This document shows positions 5,649 through 9,460 of a DNA stretch of 9,460 nucleotides, one piece after another. The notes below the pieces were generated by a model, which had not been told where the DNA came from, ran no database searches, and saw only the letters and a program-made list of their open reading frames with translations. Location of the stretch: NCBI GenBank assembly GCA_035509415.1, contig DATJLQ010000176.1:1-9460 (forward strand), written 5' to 3'. The stretch comes from DATJLQ01 sp035509415 (GTDB lineage Bacteria > Pseudomonadota > Alphaproteobacteria > JACZXZ01). How positions within the stretch are numbered: the stretch's first letter is position 1; the number at the start of each line of letters is the position of its first letter. The position numbers and the translations under genes are program-made.

Positions 5649-5666
5649 GCGGCCGCCGGGGGCCGC
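5649..5666 (+). terminator. GC-rich hairpin after the J-domain gene
   Basis: GCGGCC-GCCGGG-GGCCGC can form a 6-bp stem soon after the stop at 5638, within a stretch of further GC-rich self-complementary sequence up to about 5675. There is no U-tract, so it would be at best an atypical or Rho-assisted terminator. Confidence 0.25.
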
Positions 5667-5791
5667 CGGCCGGCGCGTCCGGGTTGCCTCGCACCCGCCC
5701 CTGTGGCAAAAGACCGTGCGCCCCACGAATCCGCGGGGTTCCGGGCGCGAATCGGCGCCGAATTCGGCCGAACTCCCGGCTTCGGCGCAGA

Positions 5792-5824
5792 GCGAGACCC
5801 CATAGCGAGACCCCATAGCGAGAC
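5792..5824 (+). repeat. 13-bp tandem repeat, 2.5 copies, abutting the galU start
   Basis: GCGAGACCCCATA occurs at 5792-5804 and again at 5805-5817, and is followed by a 7-bp partial copy GCGAGAC at 5818-5824. The repeat ends 4 nt before the galU ATG (5829), so it makes up the whole translation-initiation region upstream of GAGG. Perfect duplications of this type arise by replication slippage. Confidence 0.9.
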
Positions 5825-5828
5825 GAGG

Positions 5829-6731
5829 ATGGCCCAGCGCGTACGCAAGGCGATTTTCCCGGTCGGCGGCCTCGGCACACGGTTCCTGCCCGCGACCAAG
5901 TCGATGCCCAAGGAAATGCTGCCGGTGGTCGACAAGCCGCTGATCCAGTACGCGGTCGAGGAGGCGCGCGCGGCGGGCATCGACGAGTTCATCTTCGTGA
6001 CCGGGCGCGGCAAGACGGCGCTCGAGGACCATTTCGACCATTCCTACGAGCTCGAGAACGTGCTGCTCGAGCGCGGCAAGATGGCCGAGCTCGCCGAGCT
6101 CCGGCGTTGGCTGCCCAAGCCCGGCTGCGTCGCCTATACGCGCCAGCAGGAGCCGCTCGGCCTCGGCCACGCGGTCTGGTGCGCGCGCGAATTGATCGGC
6201 GACGAGCCTTTCGCGGTGCTCCTCGCCGACGATCTGGTCTTGGCCGACAAGCCCTGCCTCCAGCAGATGGTCGAGGCGCACGCTGAGGTGGGCGGCAACG
6301 TGGTCGCCGTGATGGACGTGCCGCGCCAGCATGTGAGCCGCTACGGCGTGCTCGATGTCGGGCGCGAGCGCGGCAAGCTGGTCGAGGTGCGCGGCCTGAT
6401 CGAGAAGCCGGCGCCCGAGAAGGCGCCCTCGACCCTCTCGATCATCGGCCGCTACATTCTCGGCCCCGCGGTCATGACCCAGCTCGACCGACGCGAGCGC
6501 GGCGCGGGCGGCGAAATCCAGCTCACCGATGCCCTCGCGCGCACGATCGGCCAAGGCCCGTTCCATGGCTACCGTTTCGAGGGCACGCGCTTCGACTGCG
6601 GCGACAAGGTCGGCTTCTTCGAGGCCAACGTCGCCTTCGCGCTTCAGCGCCGCGATCTCGGGCCCGCCGTGCGCGAGGTGATCGAGCGCTACGCCTCGCT
6701 CCCGGCCGAGCGCACCAAGGCGGCAAGCTGA
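5829..6731 (+). CDS. galU: UTP--glucose-1-phosphate uridylyltransferase
   Basis: GalU converts UTP and glucose-1-phosphate to UDP-glucose, the precursor for UDP-glucuronate, glycans and glycolipids, in the cytoplasm. The protein has 300 residues, the usual length for bacterial GalU. It carries the nucleotidyltransferase signature FPVGGLGTRFLPATKSMPKE (10-29) with the catalytic/binding Lys29 in PKEMLPVVDKPLIQY. The Mg-binding LADD is at 132-135, EKP at 192-194, GGEIQLTDAL at 227-236, and FDCGDKVGF at 255-263. The frame is open upstream to a GTG at 5703, but the ATG at 5829 begins the family-typical MAQRVRKAIFPVGG and the extra residues would come from spacer and tandem repeat. GAGG directly abuts the ATG, an unusually close spacing. 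The ugd gene follows after 61 nt. Confidence 0.95.
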   Translation: MAQRVRKAIFPVGGLGTRFLPATKSMPKEMLPVVDKPLIQYAVEEARAAGIDEFIFVTGRGKTALEDHFDHSYELENVLLERGKMAELAELRRWLPKPGCVAYTRQQEPLGLGHAVWCARELIGDEPFAVLLADDLVLADKPCLQQMVEAHAEVGGNVVAVMDVPRQHVSRYGVLDVGRERGKLVEVRGLIEKPAPEKAPSTLSIIGRYILGPAVMTQLDRRERGAGGEIQLTDALARTIGQGPFHGYRFEGTRFDCGDKVGFFEANVAFALQRRDLGPAVREVIERYASLPAERTKAAS

Positions 6732-6739
6732 AGGCACCG

Positions 6740-6776
6740 GGCTCCGGGACGCGGCCGAAATCGACATGCCGGAGCC
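6740..6776 (+). promoter_or_regulatory. 8-bp inverted repeat in the galU-ugd gap
   Basis: GGCTCCGG (6740-6747) and CCGGAGCC (6769-6776) are perfect inverted copies around a 21-nt loop, placed between the galU stop and the ugd Shine-Dalgarno (GAGG, 6783-6786). There is no T-tract. It might be an mRNA processing or attenuation hairpin within the operon, or chance. Confidence 0.3.
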
Positions 6777-6792
6777 GAGATAGAGGATCGTC

Positions 6793-8118
6793 ATGCGCAT
6801 CGCGATGGTCGGCACCGGCTATGTGGGCCTGGTCTCCGGCGCCTGCTTCTCGGAATTCGGCGTCGAGGTGGTGTGCGTCGACAAGGACGCGGGCAAGATC
6901 GCGCGCCTGAAGCGCGGCGAAATCCCGATCTACGAGCCCGGGCTCGAGGCGCTGGTCGCGAGCAACGTCGGGAACAAGCGCCTGTTCTTCACGACCGACC
7001 TCGCCGAGGCGCTCAAGGGGGCGGACGCGGTATTCATCGCGGTCGGCACGCCGAGCCGGCATGGCGACGGCTACGCGGACCTGACCTACGTCTACGAGGC
7101 CGCGCGCGAGATCGCGGCGTCGCTCGACCATTACATGGTGGTGGTCACGAAATCGACCGTGCCGGTCGGCACCGGCCGCGAGGTCCAGCGCATCATCCGC
7201 GCCGAGCGTCCCGCGGCCGAGTTCGACGTGGCGTCGAACCCCGAATTCCTGCGCGAGGGCTCGGCGATCAACGACTTCATGCGCCCGGACCGGGTCGTGG
7301 TGGGTTGCGAGAGCGACCGTGCCCGCGCCGTCATGCGCGCGCTCTACCGCCCGCTCTACCTCATCGAGACGCCGATCCTGTTCACCTCGCTCGAGACCGC
7401 CGAGCTCATCAAATACGCGGCCAACAGCTTCCTCGCGCTCAAGATCAGCTTCATCAACGAGATCGCCGACCTCTCGGAGGCGGTCGGCACCAACGTGCAC
7501 GACGTGGCGCGCGGCATCGGCCTCGACGGGCGCATCGGGCGCAAGTTCCTCCATGCCGGGCCGGGCTATGGCGGCTCGTGCTTCCCGAAGGACACGCTGG
7601 CCCTCGTGCGCGTGGCGCAGGACGCGAAATCGCCGCTCCGGCTCATCGAGACCGTGGTCGACATCAACGACAAGCGCAAGCAGCGCATGGCCGAGAAGGT
7701 GATCCAGGCCCTCGGCGGCTCGGCCCGGGGCAAGCGCGTCGCCGTGCTCGGCCTCACCTTCAAGCCCAACACCGACGACATGCGCGAATCGCCGAGCCTC
7801 GAGATCGTGCCGGCACTCCAGCGCGCGGGGGCCGACGTGCGCGTCTACGATCCCGTCGGCATGGACGAGGCCAAGAAGCTCCTGAAGGACGTCGTGTGGT
7901 GCAAGAACGCCTACGAGACCATGGAGGGAGCCGACGCGCTCGCGATCGTGACCGAGTGGAACGAGTTCCGCGCCCTCGACCTCGCGCGCGTCAAGACGCT
8001 CATGAAGACGCCCATCGTGGTCGATTACCGCAACATCTACGAGCCGGACGCGATGGCGGCCGCGGGATTCGCCTACAGCTCGATCGGCCGCCCGCGCCCG
8101 AAACGCGCGGCCCCTTGA
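6793..8118 (+). CDS. ugd: UDP-glucose 6-dehydrogenase
   Basis: This enzyme oxidises UDP-glucose twice with NAD+ to UDP-glucuronate, the acidic sugar donor for exopolysaccharide, capsule or LPS. The 441 residues fit the family. The NAD-binding Rossmann motif is GTGYVG (7-12), with Asp30 at the end of beta-2 (VCVD). EFLREGSA (151-158) and ELIKYAANSFLALKISF with Lys207 form the central region. GYGGSCFPKD contains the catalytic Cys263, with Lys266 and Asp267. The UDP-binding C-terminal domain has VLGLTFKPNTDDMRESPS (318-335). All signature residues are present. GAGG at 6783-6786 supports the ATG at 6793. The upstream neighbour galU makes its substrate, and the mutase gene starts 13 nt after the stop, so the three appear co-transcribed. 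Confidence 0.96.
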   Translation: MRIAMVGTGYVGLVSGACFSEFGVEVVCVDKDAGKIARLKRGEIPIYEPGLEALVASNVGNKRLFFTTDLAEALKGADAVFIAVGTPSRHGDGYADLTYVYEAAREIAASLDHYMVVVTKSTVPVGTGREVQRIIRAERPAAEFDVASNPEFLREGSAINDFMRPDRVVVGCESDRARAVMRALYRPLYLIETPILFTSLETAELIKYAANSFLALKISFINEIADLSEAVGTNVHDVARGIGLDGRIGRKFLHAGPGYGGSCFPKDTLALVRVAQDAKSPLRLIETVVDINDKRKQRMAEKVIQALGGSARGKRVAVLGLTFKPNTDDMRESPSLEIVPALQRAGADVRVYDPVGMDEAKKLLKDVVWCKNAYETMEGADALAIVTEWNEFRALDLARVKTLMKTPIVVDYRNIYEPDAMAAAGFAYSSIGRPRPKRAAP

Positions 8119-8131
8119 TCGGACGCGAGCA

Positions 8132-9460
8132 ATGGCCGGCCACGTTTTCGATCCCACCATCCTGCGCGAATACGACATTCGCGGCATCGTCGGAAAGACG
8201 CTCGGGCCCGAGGATGCGCGCGCCCTCGGCCGCGCCTTCGGAAGCGAGCTCGCGGGCACAAGCACCGGAGCCAAGCCCAAGGTGGTGCTCGGCTTCGACG
8301 GGCGCTTGAGCTCGCCCATGCTCGCGAACGCGCTCGCCGACGGGCTGGTCTCGACCGGCGCCGACGTGATCCGGGTCGGGCGTGGGCCGACGCCCATGCT
8401 CTATTTCGCGGCCCATCGTCTCGGCGCCCAAGGCGGGATGATGGTCACGGGCTCGCACAACCCGCCCGACCATAACGGCTTCAAGATGGTGATGCGCGGA
8501 GCGGCGATCTACGGCACGGCGATCAAGGCGCTCGGCGCGCGCGCGGCCAAGGGCGACTTCGCGGCGGGGAAAGGCAGCGTCGCCGAGCAGCCCATGCTCG
8601 AGGCCTACGTCGCGCGCCTCCTCGAAGATGCGGCCATGGCGCGGCCCTTGAAGGTCGCATGGGACGCGGGCAACGGGGCCGCGGGCGAGGCGATGGCGCT
8701 CCTCGTCAAGGGCTTGCCCGGAAAGCACATCCTCCTCAACGAGACGATCGACGGCAGCTTTCCGAACCACCATCCGGACCCGACCGTGCCCGAGAACCTG
8801 GCGCAGCTCCAGGCGACCGTGCGCGCCGAGCGTTGCGAGCTCGGCATCGCCTTCGACGGCGACGGCGACCGCATCGGCGTGGTCGACGGCGAGGGGCGCA
8901 TCCTGTGGGGCGACCAGTTCCTGGTCTTCCTCGCCGCGGACGTGCTCTCGCGCCTGCCGGGGGCGACCATCATCGCCGACGTGAAGGCGAGCCAGGCGCT
9001 GTTCGACGAGATCGCGCGCCTCGGCGGCAAGCCCCTCATGGGCCGCACCGGCCACTCCCTCATCAAGGCCAAGATGGCCGAGACCGGCGCCCCGCTCGCG
9101 GGCGAGATGAGCGGCCACGTCTTCTTCGCCGACCGCTATTACGGCTACGACGACGCGCTATACGCGGCGGTCAGGCTCTTGAACGTGGTGGCGTCGAGCC
9201 CCGCGAGCCTCGCCGAGCTGCGCGATCGCCTCCCGCGCGTGGTCAACACGCCCGAGCTCCGCATCCCGTCGAGCGAGGCGCGCAAGTTCGCGGTCATCGA
9301 GGAAGTGAAAGGGCGGCTCGAGCGTGCCAAGGCGGACGTGACCGGGGTCGACGGCGTGCGCGTGCGCGACGCCGACGGCTGGTGGCTCTTGCGCGCGTCG
9401 AACACCCAGGACGTGCTGGTGGCGCGTTGCGAATCCTCGAGCGAGGCCGGGCTCGAGCGC
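8132..9460 (+). CDS. manB: Phosphomannomutase/phosphoglucomutase (3' end outside window)
   Basis: This alpha-D-phosphohexomutase interconverts the 6-phosphate and 1-phosphate of mannose and/or glucose, supplying glucose-1-P to GalU or mannose-1-P for GDP-mannose. From ATG at 8132 the frame is open for 443 codons to the window edge. Relatives are about 460-475 residues, so only the tail is missing. Four domains are recognisable. LREYDIRGI is at the N-terminus. VTGSHNPPDHNGFKM carries the phosphorylated Ser108. The metal loop FDGDGDR has Asp242, Asp244 and Asp246. GEMSGH (324-329) is the sugar-recognition loop. The phosphate-binding RASNTQ (421-426) is followed by Asp427 where a proline is usual. 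The start is supported by the family-typical FDPTILREYDIRG, although its Shine-Dalgarno is weak. Translational coupling to ugd, which ends 13 nt upstream, is likely. The sugar preference (PMM versus PGM) cannot be read from the sequence. Confidence 0.93.
   Translation, partial: MAGHVFDPTILREYDIRGIVGKTLGPEDARALGRAFGSELAGTSTGAKPKVVLGFDGRLSSPMLANALADGLVSTGADVIRVGRGPTPMLYFAAHRLGAQGGMMVTGSHNPPDHNGFKMVMRGAAIYGTAIKALGARAAKGDFAAGKGSVAEQPMLEAYVARLLEDAAMARPLKVAWDAGNGAAGEAMALLVKGLPGKHILLNETIDGSFPNHHPDPTVPENLAQLQATVRAERCELGIAFDGDGDRIGVVDGEGRILWGDQFLVFLAADVLSRLPGATIIADVKASQALFDEIARLGGKPLMGRTGHSLIKAKMAETGAPLAGEMSGHVFFADRYYGYDDALYAAVRLLNVVASSPASLAELRDRLPRVVNTPELRIPSSEARKFAVIEEVKGRLERAKADVTGVDGVRVRDADGWWLLRASNTQDVLVARCESSSEAGLER

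Noticed and set aside
5703..5828. N-terminal extension of GalU from the GTG at 5703
   Set aside because: It would translate spacer and tandem repeat into 42 residues with no family counterpart. The ATG at 5829 gives the standard N-terminus and a 300-residue length.
6523..8397. 624-codon open frame on the minus strand opposite galU, ugd and the mutase
   Set aside because: It is antisense to three genes with full sets of catalytic motifs. The translation is low-complexity and crosses gene borders.

Overview
This GC-rich window comes from an alphaproteobacterial chromosome, probably Rhodospirillales-like. The strongest marker is a MipZ-type division-plane ATPase, a family essentially confined to Alphaproteobacteria. 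The repeats at 406-1038 also match the style of the CCTCATCCT...AGGATGAGG palindromes common in that class. The placement below class is inference from protein resemblance remembered without a search.

Layout. (1) Positions 1-300, minus strand: the first 100 codons of an unidentified protein with a Nif11-like helical N-terminus, cut by the window edge. (2) 301-1121: no gene. It holds three head-to-tail copies of a ~210-bp composite palindromic repeat (406-1038), then a short spacer with a 12-bp perfect palindrome. (3) 1122-3224: a 700-residue molybdopterin / 4Fe-4S oxidoreductase. (4) 3249-5638: mipZ, a VWA-domain protein, and a membrane-anchored J-domain protein resembling mitochondrial Pam18/Tim14. 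The last two genes are 8 nt apart. (5) 5829-9460: a sugar-nucleotide cluster of galU, ugd and a phosphomannomutase/phosphoglucomutase whose last few dozen codons lie outside the window.

How the genes fit together. GalU makes UDP-glucose, Ugd oxidises it to UDP-glucuronate, and the hexose-phosphate mutase supplies glucose-1-P and/or mannose-1-P. The trio therefore feeds envelope or exopolysaccharide synthesis. MipZ positions the division site. The VWA and J-domain genes next to it are uncharacterised and may form a unit with each other. The Mo enzyme looks like a separate redox gene.

Most of the window is ordinary core genome, and I see no phage, IS, CRISPR, tRNA or rRNA. The most distinctive points are: mipZ has no ATG, GTG or TTG codon that preserves its conserved N-terminus, yet has a well-spaced Shine-Dalgarno in front of an ATC codon; the repeat array is regular and mosaic; the mipZ/VWA/J-protein cluster is functionally obscure; and a 13-bp tandem duplication lies immediately in front of galU.
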